Shown here piece by piece: positions 26,222 through 37,455 of a stretch of DNA of 64,000 nucleotides. Within the stretch, counting starts at the first letter, position 1. The number at the start of each line of letters is the position of its first letter. The notes under the pieces are model-generated. The model saw only the letters and a program-made list of their open reading frames with translations, was not told where the DNA came from and searched no databases. Position numbers and translations under genes: made by a program. Source of the stretch: Cardinalis cardinalis (Eukaryota; Chordata; Aves; Passeriformes; Cardinalidae); the NCBI GenBank assembly GCA_014549065.1, contig JACDOX010000153.1, positions 271,815-335,814 of the forward strand. Direction: 5' to 3'.

Positions 26222-26257
26222 CTCTCCAATGAAGAACCTCGCTGGGAGTATAAGTAG
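26222..26257 (+). other. Possible 36-nt micro-exon (phase 2 to 2)
   Basis: Lies between TTCTTTGATTAG and TAG|GTATCT. In the phase set by exon 3 it reads SPMKNLAGSIS between split codons. In phase 0 it reads LSNEEPRWEYK and then a stop. Either is too short to weigh. Kept as a look-alike. Confidence 0.15.
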
Positions 26258-26661
26258 GTATCTTTCTCTTTCCATCAAGCTCTTTATGTTTGGTTATTTA
26301 CTTCTGCAGCTGTTCATGTTAAGAACTGCAAAGATTCACAGGGATCTGTGAGTGTGTGGTAGGTAATAAATCTGCCAAAGATTATCAAGGTTTGTGTATT
26401 TTAACATACTGTGATGTGACCTTAATCTCTCAAAGTCTTAAGAAAAAGAAATTCTGTCTCTTTATAAAAGATCAATTATGTACATGAAGATAATGCTGTT
26501 TGTGACTTAATTTTCATGTCGAACCTCATATTTGCTGATGAATTCTTGGCATGGGCTACAGAAAGGTCAAACAGGAGATATGTCTTTGCATTGTACAATC
26601 AGACAAAACCAGATATTTTCAATGTTGCAGAACTGCCTCTTGAGATTCCATTTCAAGCTGA

Positions 26662-26700
26662 AATTTTAAAATGATAACTACCAATTTTAAAATGATAACT
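26662..26700. repeat. Tandem duplication, 21-bp unit
   Basis: AATTTTAAAATGATAACT occurs at 26662-26679 and again at 26683-26700, 21 bp apart. The two copies are identical, suggesting a recent local slippage. Confidence 0.9.
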
Positions 26701-28088
26701 AACATATGTTAATAAAAGGAATAATTTTCAAAATTACTAACACTTGCCACAAGCAAAAATATTTGTTTGCATTATTGAAAGGATACTCAGTTATGCATTA
26801 TTTTGTTCTTTTCTCATCCTAGGCTTAGTGTAATTGTAGAGGTTTTACTGCCTTCATGTTTTACAAAAGAGTGATGATAAGCCTTAAATCCCTGCATAGT
26901 GCTAAAAACCAGGGAAACTATCCTTTGGCAGATGAGAAAGAAATGAGACAATTTCTCCATGGCTCCATATAGTGTCTTTTAAAGTTTAAAGATGAGTTGG
27001 TCCAAGATTAACCTTTAGAATTTGGCTTCACACTCTTTCATCTTCACTGTAAATTCTGAGGATATCATGGCTTTTGTCATGGTAGCTAATCTGCAGAAAA
27101 GTAATTGGAAATTCACATTAATTGTACTAGAAATATGTTGTTCTGATGTTCCTATTATGAGATAATGATTCATCTCTTTGTATGAACTAGCTTTTTTCCA
27201 AGTACATGGTCAAATCTGATCTGTGTCATATCGCATGACAGAAACATCATAGGTGTCTCATGGGACACAAAAAAATTACTCTGCCAATTGGGGTTTTTCA
27301 CCTCTCTGTGAAGGAAATCAATATTGGAACTTGAACCTCTGTATCTCCCTTTTTTCCAACCTTTTATTTACATCTCATAATTTTAAGTCAATAACTAATT
27401 TTTTAAAATTTACAAATGTGCATTTATTTTGGTGGTATTTTTGTGCAGTACTGAGCATTATCCCACATCTTCTTGGAAATATGATAAATACTTATTTAAA
27501 AATTACCTCCATCTCTATTAGTTTATTAATAATGTTTATATAATATATCCTGTCCTTGAAATCTACTGAATTTGTTATGTCATGTCTTTAATTAAGCTAA
27601 GAAATTAAAATGCAAACAGATATTTCTCTTTTATTTATGGTTCACTTTTGAAAAAAGGAAAATATTTACCAGTAATGTGCAGGGCAAAAAGGGAAGCTTC
27701 TTATTTCTGCTATGGCTCTGCTGGTACTCAGCCACTGTTGCTACAGACACCGTAAGAGTTTGATATCAGATTATCATTGCATTTTTTTCATATAATATTT
27801 CAAACATGAACTGTATCCATTTCAAGGATAGAGGATTTGTGCTTAAAATTCACCATTTCAATATGAACAAGTCTTTTGTTTCAGTTATGGATTGCATTAG
27901 AAAAGTAGTTTCCAGATCTAGAGCTACATGCTTCCAAAGATTGAGTTCAACCCTTTTGTTCCCCTTCTTTTTATTTTTTCCTGCAGGCTTCCCTATTGCC
28001 CAAACATCTCCCGTTTCTTACCTCTAATTACTGCTGAGGATGACTCCTAAGTCAAAACTGACTGTATTTCTCTCTTTTGTTTTGGTAG

Positions 28089-28157
28089 GAGTGCTCAGGT
28101 CACAACACCTGTTCTTCATTTCACCAAGAAGTTTGACGTTATAAGGCGGACAATGTT
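28089..28157 (+). CDS. Candidate coding exon 4 of the chain (phase 2 to 2)
   Basis: 69 nt with a long acceptor tract (TTTCTCTCTTTTGTTTTGGTAG) and the donor GTT|GTAAGG. Only one frame is open through to the donor, the one entered with two bases already used, which is what exon 3 supplies (AG+G gives Arg). The peptide is SAQVTTPVLHFTKKFDVIRR followed by TM and a split Leu or Phe. It is amphipathic and basic, plausible as a helix or strand of a folded segment. Its length is a multiple of three, so skipping it would keep the frame. Not recognised. Confidence 0.5.
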
Positions 28158-28771
28158 GTAAGGAAGACAGGCCTTAGGTAAAGACTCATAATTCATTCCA
28201 CTTCTTGCTGAGTTAGGCACACCAATCTTGCATCTGATGGCATACAATTTGCATGTAGAAATCAGTAAGCACATGGGACCTTACTGGTCTTCAAACCTAT
28301 TCCTCTGGCTAATACTTTGACATAAATGGGCTCTATATGTTAATCAAGTACTACTTTTTTCTGATTTATTCCCTAAAGATGGATGAAATAAAGATAAAAG
28401 GGAAATGTTCTCATACCACTGTTTAGATCCCACAAAACTACCCTTGAAGCAGAACTTGTAGATGTATGTGTCTCTTCATATTTCACCTCTGTGCATCTCA
28501 GTATTTCACTCCTGAAATTCAAAAGAATACCATATCCTTTAACACTAAATATTTCTTGTGTTGTACTTCTTGTTGAACATTTTCCTGTTGAACTCTCAGT
28601 GAACTACTTCACTGAAGCTTCCCAAAGCTGAGCAGAATTTAGAATTGAGTGCACCTTTAGCCTACAGATCTTCTGCCTAATGGGATGGAAATAGAAATCA
28701 AAGAGTATTCCACTGTTTGCAAATAAATAAGGGTTCATATAGAGAGAGTTCATTGCATCTGTTGCAGGTAG
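28158..28771 (+). other. Intron 4 of the candidate gene, about 0.6 kb
   Basis: AT-rich sequence from GTAAGG to TGTTGCAGGTAG. No repeat or other feature seen. If the next exon is not real, the intron runs on to 30264, and phase 2 is still preserved. Confidence 0.35.
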
Positions 28772-28846
28772 AGTGAAAGAGATCTCACGGGAGAGACTTG
28801 AAAAAGACACAGAGGAATATTTAATGTTCAGAGTCAAAAGACTTAG
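28772..28846 (+). CDS. Candidate coding exon 5 of the chain (phase 2 to 2)
   Basis: 75 nt reading (split Leu) VKEISRERLEKDTEEYLMFR, then VKRL and a split Ser, a strongly charged helix-like stretch. The donor is TTAG|GTGATG, moderate. The acceptor is less clean. The nearest CAG ends at 28767 but gives the wrong phase; the required one is the GTAG four bases later. The neighbouring exons also join in phase without it, so it may be a cassette exon or a look-alike. A minus-strand open frame (28604-28873) covers the same bases but shows no recognisable motif. Confidence 0.33.
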
Positions 28847-30264
28847 GTGATGCTCTGCTCCACAGAAAAACAAATAGTGAAATGGACATGGTCCTCAAGT
28901 GAGTTTCTGAGTCTTAAATCAGGTGTGTGAATGAATCAATGACACTCTGAGGCAAATAAGCAATATAAGCAAATAAGGCACCACTAGTGTTTAGAATAGC
29001 CAGCCTAAAAGCAGTCTTAATGCAGACAAACAAAAGTTTAAGGAATAAGTTCTAAAGGCCTTTGCCTCAGGACTACTCTGATGTACCGCTATGAAGCTGA
29101 AATTTAGAATTTCAGTCACTTATTTCATGTGTCTACAAGGTATTATTTCATACTGAAATGGCAATAGCCATCTTCTGATTCATAAAAGCAGTGAAAGTCC
29201 TTTTCCATGGAGATTTCCACAACTCATTGTCCACCAAAAGACTAAAGGGAGTTTTCAGCATTCTTATCTTGAAGCTATGCCTTACTTGACACCAGGGAAT
29301 TAGGAATTGTCTCTAGTTGATGTTTAAGAAAAGTAAACTTCAGTTAACTCTTACAACTAGAGAGATCATTTCACTATTTGTGAAAAGTGTGGTTGGATTG
29401 TTTCTATCAGTGAATGATAAGCAAATCTGCCATTGCTTAATCTGCAAGCAAATGTGTCAACTGAGTAACATGAAGGCTTCTGCACAGCACTGGGCCTCTG
29501 AGCTGCTGCTAGAGCTACTAATCCTAGTGTCTTAGCAGTTTCTTTAGTGAAGTAAAAAAGCATTAGAAAACAGACAAAAATTGTTCAATTTATGATCTCT
29601 ATAAAATAGTTGGTCTTCGTTCACTAGAAGCCATTGTTCATTGGAAAGAAGTGGGGCTTTTTCATGTATAATGAAAAGCTCATGCTAGCTTCAACACTAG
29701 AGGTGTCTGCAACTTAGTGCTCTAACTCATATTTGTGTGAATATCCAGAAGAAATTGCATGCCCATGAATATCCAGAAGAAATTTCATGTCCATTCCTCA
29801 TGGACAGCTTGCAGGCAACTGGTCCTGTTTCTAAACAATTGATGTCTATAACAGATATCTATTACAGACCGGGAACTTAATCTTGACTTTTCATAACCTC
29901 TTGTAAATCGGAAAGAATGCTGTTGTGACATTTAATGCATCTAGCTACTATGCTATTGTCATATTTTTACTTAGCATTTGTAATCCAGTAGTCTTAGAGG
30001 CACTGTGGGGATCTGAATTGCATTAAACTAAACATTCTGAAAACAGAATTATGGTCTCTACTGAAACAGCATGTAGTTAGAATACTTGTCTCCCAGGAGA
30101 CACTGAAAAACTAAACTGAATGAACTCAATGTGTGAAATTAAACCATGTTTGTTAAAATATACCAAGCCCTGCAGGTTCCTCCCTAGAAAAAGTCTGCTT
30201 CTCCTCAGTACCATTTAAATAATGGAGGAGTTAAGTGCAACATGTTGGGGGGTTCCTTTTACAG
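28847..30264 (+). other. Intron 5 of the candidate gene, about 1.4 kb
   Basis: Contains the 28-bp tandem duplication at 29739-29794. A strong acceptor at about 29070 (GGCCTTTGCCTCAG) is followed by stops before any usable donor. Otherwise plain. Confidence 0.35.
29739..29794. repeat. Tandem duplication, 28-bp unit
   Basis: Two adjacent copies begin GAATATCCAGAAGAAATT (29739-29766 and 29767-29794) and differ at two positions (GCATGCCCAT versus TCATGTCCAT at their ends). Confidence 0.92.
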
Positions 30265-30392
30265 TATCCAGATGAATGCAGGTGAATGCAATTCAGCCAG
30301 AATCCCACTAAAAGATAAAGCAAGTCACTATTTGGGTTCTGAGACTTCAAAACCTGAACTTAGAAAGATGTGTGGGAAGATTGTAACAAGAG
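30265..30392 (+). CDS. Candidate coding exon 6 of the chain (phase 2 to 1)
   Basis: 128 nt: one base, 42 codons, one base. The acceptor is GGGTTCCTTTTACAG and the donor is AGAG|GTAAAC. The frame demanded by the preceding exons is the one that is open; the two others stop within the first few codons. The peptide starts IQMNAGECNSARIPLKDKAS and ends MCGKIVTR. It is basic and hydrophilic, with two Cys. The exit with one base (G) plus AT from 39243 makes Asp, so this exon supplies the phase 2-to-1 step the chain needed. The open frame reads on past the donor to 30658 as part of a 138-codon ORF. Not recognised. Confidence 0.5.
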
Positions 30393-30839
30393 GTAAACAA
30401 CTAAAAACAGACCCTTCTGCCTTCAGTATATTGACTCCCCTGCTTATTTTCTGGATGGGATCTTTGCACGTGTATAACATCTTTGGGATAATCTGGTATG
30501 GATTTACTGACAGAGTCAAGATGTGTGAGAGCCCCTTCCAGCAGCCCCCTAGCAGCCCCCGGCAGGACAACCTGCTCAGAGCTGCTGATCTTCCATGGTT
30601 CCCAGCCAAACAGCCTCAGGGCATGCTCAGAGCACATGAGCCCTCTCCGTGTGGTTAGAATCAGCCAGACATATACGAAGTGCAGGTGATTAATGCTGTG
30701 CTCAATATGCACTTCACATAACAGAAGTCCAGTCCATCCCGAAGGTGTTAGACTCTCAGAGCTGCAGAGTCTCCTTTTCTTCCCAGATATACTGAATGAA
30801 GTAGGGGAACCACATTAATGTGAATGTGGTTATAGCTTG

Positions 30840-31368
30840 GCATAGGATCCTGGCCTGCATCCAAAGCAGCGTGGCCAGCAGGGTGAGGGCAGGCATTCTG
30901 CCCCTCTGCTCTGCTCTCGGGACACCTCACCTGGAGCACTGCATCCAGTTCTGGAGCCACTAAGCTAAGAAAGACATGGAAATGCTGGAGCAAGTTCAGA
31001 TGGGTTGATAAGAGAACTGGAGTTCCTTCTCTAGGAAGACAAGCTGAGGATGTTGGAGCAGGAGAAGAGAATGTTGTGTGGAGACTTCATAACAACCTTC
31101 CAGTATCTGAAGGGGACCCACAGGGAAGCCAGAGACAGATTCTTTGTTAGAAATTGTAGTGATAGGACAAGGAGTAACAGGTAGAAATTGAAAGAGGGGA
31201 AATTTAGGTTAGATACACAGAAGAAATTCTTTCTGTGGAGGTGGTAAAGCACAGAAACAGGTTGCCCAAAGAGGCTGTGTGCACCTCAATCCTGGCAGTG
31301 TTCAAACCCTGTGACCAGATGATCTTTGAGGTCCCCTCCAATCCCTTAACATTCTATGAGTCTATGGA
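30840..31368 (+). mobile_element. CR1 LINE, 3'-truncated-type copy, sense
   Basis: The run of words GGATCCTGGCCTGCATCC, CACCTGGAGCACTGCATCCA, CTAGGAAGACAAGCTGAGG, CAGTATCTGAAGGGGACCCA, GGTTGCCCAAAGAGGCTGTG and TTGAGGTCCCCTCCAATCC follows the 3' part of bird CR1 in order. It ends at ATTCTATGAGTCTATGGA, the family's short 3' repeat tail. The 5' end is truncated, as is usual for CR1. Many substitutions and small gaps mark it as old. It lies in sense in intron 6. Confidence 0.92.
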
Positions 31369-31566
31369 CTGTGTTGTGTCTATTCCTGCTAAGTGTCTTT
31401 ACAAGAAGATTTACCATGTTCTAAGCTACTAAAACAGTCCTCCAAGTGTCCTTACAGAGTCCTCTGTATATTTTCAAATATTCAGAGATGTTGTTCACAT
31501 AGATGATAGGACTACCAGCTGTCTAGATTTGTATGCCAAGTTGTGAGCGCATTTGCCATGGGTGTA

Positions 31567-31632
31567 ATAGATAGACAGATAGATAGATAGATAGACAGAT
31601 AGATAGATAGACAGACAGAAAGACAGACAGAT
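31567..31632. repeat. (GATA)n/(GACA)n microsatellite
   Basis: About 16 tetranucleotide units of AGAT mixed with AGAC and one AGAA. The interruptions suggest an older array, but the longest pure GATA stretches could still vary in length. It lies about 200 bp after the CR1 tail. Confidence 0.95.
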
Positions 31633-32555
31633 TTAGAATTGCAATGGTAGTCAGGTAGGTGGGGTACTTGAAAATTTTACTTTTATGAGAAACTACGATA
31701 AGCCTGCATTAAAAGGCGGTCCAGAGTAATAAAAGGTGTTAACAGATATGATGTAATGAAGAGAAACAGAGCCTAATGAGGCACTTGAAGAATTCGGTGG
31801 AAGTCCTTTGGCTCATTTCAGTGTGATGTGGAACAATTCCAAAATACAGATCACCCCAGATAATTATGCCTATATTTATTTCTTATGGGAAAAAAAAATC
31901 CAACAAAAACCAAAACAGCCAACCAGCAGCAAAGAAAGAGGAAAAACAGGAGAAATCAAAGTTGTAGGAAATCTCACAAAGGCACTGGAGATGTGTTCAG
32001 CAAGTCTTATCACTAAGTAACCATGTAACACTGCATAAATACATCTCCTGGTATTTGTTGGATCTGGGGATGTATGTACTTTGCATATATACTGCAAAGT
32101 TTTTTCTGAATGGTTTTTCCCATCTGCAATCTATGAACTTTTCCCAGCTTTCACATCTCAGTTCATAGAAGATCAAGACAGTACAACCTTTTTTTTGTGT
32201 GTCCATATTATGCTGAAGTTAATATTAGACCACAGAGTTGCCTTATAGCCTTAAAGTCCTAATAAAATACATTCAAAAACACAAGATAGCAAATGACAGT
32301 TAGTTAGATATCACTGAGTTAGATACTGCTATAGATTGAGATCACTCTGCCTGGATAACCCAGGATAATCAGGTTTGAATATGGTTTGTTAGGATTCATA
32401 AAACTTAGGGCATAGTCAAAGACACTAAATACATATGTATGTGCAATATGTATCTTTGACACATGAACAAAGGCTTATTCTCACTTAATTGACATCTATA
32501 GGATGAGTTTCTCTCATGGCTTAAGTAGACTTTTCCTATTTTATCTCTAATACAT

Positions 32556-32596
32556 CAACTTCCTCATCTTTCTCTTCTTCCTCATCCTCCTCATCC
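32556..32596. repeat. CT-rich low-complexity tract
   Basis: A pyrimidine-rich stretch of CTTCCTCAT and TTCTTCCTCATCC words, with no downstream exon-like frame. Confidence 0.65.
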
Positions 32597-33071
32597 TATG
32601 GTTTTTTTCTGTTGTACCCAATTACCAAACGGAAATATTGATTTCTGAAAGCCTAGAAAAATAGGAATAGCATGGAAAAGGAGATTTTGTAAAACATGGG
32701 AGTAATGTTCTAACTGGAGGTACTTTTCAAGAGAAAAGATGTTGACAGCTTTAACTTCTATTAATGGAAAGAAATCAAATGCTTGTNAGTGTGGTATGAA
32801 ATCATGTGCATGTTTCTGTTTCAGTGACTGAGATTTTTAAAAATCTTATGTTTGGAAGAAGTGAAGGCAGTGAAAAAGATTCTACATATTCCCATGAGAC
32901 AAACCTAATATCTAGTCATCATATAAACACTCAGCATAAAACATTTCATTTGTTTATTTGTCTGACATGTCTCCCAGACAATAACCTGGGGCCTAAATGA
33001 ATTTTTATAGTCTCAAAGCAACAGTTTCTTGTATAGGTCAAAGATTAAATGTACTCTTGCATCAGTTTCAG

Positions 33072-33152
33072 TACTCTGTAATTTTACATCTTATATTACG
33101 TGCATTATGGAAACCTGATTTCAAAATAAAGACCAATGCTTTACCACTGGTA
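33072..33152 (+). other. Exon look-alike (phase 0 to 0)
   Basis: 27 open codons between GCATCAGTTTCAG and GTA|GTAAGT, starting YSVILHLILRALW. The donor is perfect but the phase does not fit between exons 6 and 7. Probably chance. Confidence 0.15.
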
Positions 33153-34307
33153 GTAAGTAATTATGGGAAAGCATATGTGCACTGTGGTGTGAGGCATCTG
33201 CCAAAGCAAAGTGGAAAAATCATAGTCCATCTGACTAAGCAAAATGCTAGGTTTTCCACCAGATCCACAATCATGTATTGAAAAAGTTCACAACTTCAGC
33301 TCAACACACTTCAAACACACTTTCTTTTTGAGTATGATGAACTCATAGGCTAATGGAAAAAGTGTTAAATTAAAAAAAAAGAAAAATTTGCTTTGTAGGC
33401 AGAGATAAGCGCTTCTCTTTAGAAATGGAAAGCAACAGAGGAGTAGAACCAAATGCATGAAAATTATTAACTAAAAAACAAAGAATGTCAGACAACTAGT
33501 GAATTTCTTATAACTTATATAATTAAACCTATGCCCCAATAAGAATTGTACAATCAGAAGAACATTTTTATATGCATGAATAGAGCTTTCTGTCTGTTGA
33601 AACTTTTTAATATGTTCAGAAAAGTTAAATAGCTGGTCAAAATATCACTCATCAGAGTGAATCCTGGCTAAAATTTACACCTCCCCCAGGAAAACAATTT
33701 GGCTCTTACCTATCAAAGTGACAGAACTGCAAGGTCTTTTGCAGTGCAAAAAGTCAATGACAGTTAAATGATGAAACTTTCCCTGTCTTTGAACTTCCTT
33801 GTGGCTGAAGGGTACAGTATGTGTGTATATATATATATTAAAAAAAATGAAATTCCATCCCTAAACTACTGATTGCATGCCTGCATGACCAGAGTCATAC
33901 TATCAGAGATTAGATGGATTTAAAATTAAAATAATTAAGCATAGATGCTCTTAGTACATACAGAGGAAAAGAAAGTCAATCCAGGGATCAGTTTATAAAT
34001 AAAACCCCTTAAATATCTCATAAAATTCTGTGGGAAAAGCCCTAAAACTTTGCTCACTTTAAAATGGTTTTGTTTCTACATCATTTGCACAGCACACGTG
34101 TCTTTTTGTTTAAGCATGAGCTGATCTCCCGGTAAAATTAAAAGCAATCACAATGTACAGGCATTGCCTGGTTAAGGACCAAAACTGCTGGGAATCTGTT
34201 TCTTTTTGAGAACCTCTTACAGATTCCAGTCTGAATGCTGGAAAACTCATGCTTCAATTCAGATGAGTTGATATGTCATGAACCCTGCTGAAGAATCTGT
34301 CAGTTTT

Positions 34308-34374
34308 GAAATGAGCACAAGGGAAATTTTAATAATAGAAATTTGTAATAGAAATGAGCACAAGGGAAATTTTA
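34308..34374. repeat. Tandem duplication, 43-bp unit
   Basis: GAAATGAGCACAAGGGAAAT followed by TTTA occurs at 34308-34331 and again at 34351-34374 with no mismatch. Between them lies AT-rich sequence that belongs to the first unit. Confidence 0.92.
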
Positions 34375-36900
34375 TCCAGAGCTGTGGGGCTTTTCTCACT
34401 TTCTGTATATTCTGTCACTTGACTCATTCTAAAGGCTATCTGTTGATTGACATATACAGATGTACTCCTCTCCTCCATGTTTTTACTCATCTTGTTCCAA
34501 GCTGCAAATAATCATCCATTTTGTCGTGCAAAATTTGGGTTTCTCCTCACACTACAATAAAAGCAAAACAAAGAGAAATAGTTTTCTGGCTTCTTTCTTT
34601 TCCAAAGTCTTGAAAAAATGACACTTAAAAGGTAGGATGGTATATACTACACAAAGAGCAAAGAATATTTCCTACTTTTAGTCATGTCACTTCTTCAAAC
34701 TCTGCATCACTCCAAAAGGGCGAATTTTTACCTTGGACTTCCATTTACATAATGAATCTTTTTAACTTACAATATTTTCTCTTGCATCAGGTGTCTGCGC
34801 CTATGCCAGTCTTAAAAAATATGCATGTCATTAGTGATTTAAGCATTCAGTTTATAAGTGGTTTGTAATTTTGGGGGTAAATGGTTGCTACTTAGGTACC
34901 ATTGCTGAATTCATGCCTTGACGGCACTTTTTCTTCACCCTCCTGTAACTGCAAATTCTGCAAAAAACAAGATTTCTCAAAGAATCCCTACTTATAATAT
35001 GTTTTTTCTAGAAGACTCAAGCAGCATGTATTGTTAGTAGGCAGTTAAAGCATCCTTTGTCTAGTTCATTAACATGAAATGAAGATTATCTCTCTAAATT
35101 ACAGTGATTGATGTTTGTTACAATTTCTTTAAGCACAGCCAAGATGTTTATGGCATATTTACAATTTTTTAGTAACTCGACTAAGATGTGTTTTGCATTT
35201 AAAAAGTCTTTAAAAGCTGCAATGTTTCATCATTTAACATTTTTTTCATGCTACGTAGAGCTACTAGGATAAATGTTCCATATTGCAAACAGGGATTTGG
35301 CCATGTGTTCCTCATTATCTTCAATGAGATTCTGATGGATAACTCACCACCTTGACTTTGAATATTTAAATATATGTGTACACCTACTGCTGTGTTTCAC
35401 TGGAGCTGCTACTCTCTGAGGATCAAGAATACTTATTTCTACCTGAAAATCTGCTAGCACTTCCTGATTTTTCTGAAGAACACGAGGCAAATTTTGATCC
35501 ACCAATGATTTCACTGCATGTGTCCTTCTTATTCACTCTTCATGAGTTCTTCTCTAAGGAAGTTTATTTTGAGCATTTTGGGAATGAATACTCATTTTTC
35601 GAGCAAACAACTTGCTAAAGTAATATTCATTCACACGTACTAATAGTTATGGTCTTTTCAAAATAAGAGATATACAAATACTGCTATGTGAGCCAAGAGA
35701 TTAATCAAGCACCATGAACAAAGAATGTGGATTTTTACGCAAAGTCATTATCAAAGAACTTGTGGAGAATTTTCTTTGCTACCTGTGAAATTATCCATCA
35801 GAATAATTATGAACATGAAGACTAATTTTGCACAAACTGAAAGCAGAACAAGCTACCTTCTGCTACCTCTTCCAAGAGAGCTGACAGGTGAAGTGCAGAA
35901 CGTGCTGAGAGATAATTGTGTTAAATCTTTCTGCGTTTGCTAAGCAACATCAGTCAGAGTTCTTCATTAAAGTGACTTCGTACTATTCAGTGGATGGAAA
36001 GGTGATTCAAGAGTAAAAACCACTGCATTTCTTCATCACTGGTAGTCAACAAAAATTGACCTCTCAAATTGACATCAAGTACCTCAAGTCTACATACCTG
36101 GAGATGGGCCCTAAAATCTACCATGACTAATTTGATGAAAATACACTTAATTTTAAAAAATTTCTTGGGTGACAAAAACTACAATAAAGTTAACATGCAT
36201 CAAAAGTACATTGAAACATGTAAACATGAGAAAACTTTCTCTGAGATGAGATGGTGTTCTATAGTGACCAGANTGGAACTACACACACCCTGCTTTTCTT
36301 TTGAAATGATTGCACCTGTTGATACTGACACTGTTTGGTATCTAAAAACATCCTTGTTTAAATTGAAAAAAAAATCTAAAATAATTCCAAAAAACTTCCC
36401 ATTCCCTAAATTTAGGCAGAAAATACAGAATACAGAAATATATGCAGAAAGTTCAGTGCTTCCTGCACAATAAATTATTGAAGAGACACTGTCTTTTACT
36501 TAATAACAGTATCTGTGTAAGGTAGGCCATTTCCTTTCCTTCTATTTTCCAAGAATCTAAATTCCTTGTTGTGAGTAAGGCTCAGCTATGAGCCTGTTTT
36601 CTGTTCTCAGAGTATCTTACACTCCTCCAGGATGCTCGCCCTGATGCTTCCAGCAGCAGCCAGGCCAAGGCTCATGAGTAGCTCTCCTCTCAGCTGCTCA
36701 CTTTCATGGCCCCTGAACTGTGTATCCTATACAGAGTGTTTGCACAGCAAACCGAAAACAAACACACTAAACTGTTTTGCTGTCTACGTTAAGGTGCCGA
36801 AATATTTACTCAGGAGCTGAACATCCCAAAAGAAGCAGCTTTAAGAATAAAAAGTCCAAACAAATTCACAAAAAAGTGCATTGTGCTTCTTGCTCAAGCA

Positions 36901-37455
36901 GAATAATAGAATTGTTAAGGTTGGAAGAAATATCTTAGATCACACAGTTCAACCATAAACTCATCACCAACCTGTTCACCACCAAACCAGATCCCCAGGG
37001 GCCATATCCACATGCCTTTTGTATCCCTCCAGGGATGGTGACTTCACCACTTCCTTGGGCAGCCTGTTTTAATGCCTGACCACCCTTTCAGGGAAGAAAA
37101 TTTTCCTGATATCCCAACTAAACCTCCATTGGCACAGCTTGAAGCCCTTTCCATTCATCCTGTTGCTCGTTATCTGGGAACAGAGACTGATTCCTTCCTC
37201 ACTACAGCCTCCTTTCATCCAGCTGTCAGAGCAGTAAGGTGTCCCCTGAGCCTCCTTTTCTCCAGGCTGAGCAACCCCAGCTCCCTCAGCTGCTCCTCAC
37301 AGGACTTGTGCTCCAGATCCTTCACCAGCTGCATTGCCTTTCTGTGGACTCGCTCCAGCCCCTCAATGTCCTTCTTGCGCTGAGGGGCCCAGAACCAAAT
37401 ACAGGATCTGAGGTGTGCCAAGGACAGTGCCAAGGACAGAGGGACAGTGAAAGGA
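36901..37455 (-). mobile_element. CR1 LINE, 3' part, antisense
   Basis: Reverse complement of the CR1 3' end. From left to right it shows AATAGAATTGTTAAGGTTGG (tail side), CTTCCTTGGGCAGCCTGTTT, CTCAGCTGCTCCTCACAGGA, CTCCAGATCCTTCACCAGCT, TCTGTGGACTCGCTCCAGCC and TGAGGGGCCCAGAACCAAAT. It is the best-preserved CR1 in the window, and several overlapping open frames of 60-103 codons on both strands come from it and are not genes. It is 5' truncated near 37455. Confidence 0.95.

Larger units (their letters stand above)
12236..28088 (+). other. Intron 3 of the candidate gene, about 15.9 kb
   Basis: The largest intron of the model. It carries a CR1 fragment (21310-21465), a GA-rich tract (21009-21067), a GC-richer block (19930-20420), a hairpin (22384-22410), a 21-bp tandem duplication (26662-26700), a zero-length exon motif (24661-24668) and exon look-alikes at 14051-14086, 19490-19534 and 26222-26257. 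The last two are phase 2 to 2, so either could be cassette exons. Undetermined bases lie at 14571 and 15864. The rest shows nothing. Confidence 0.4.
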
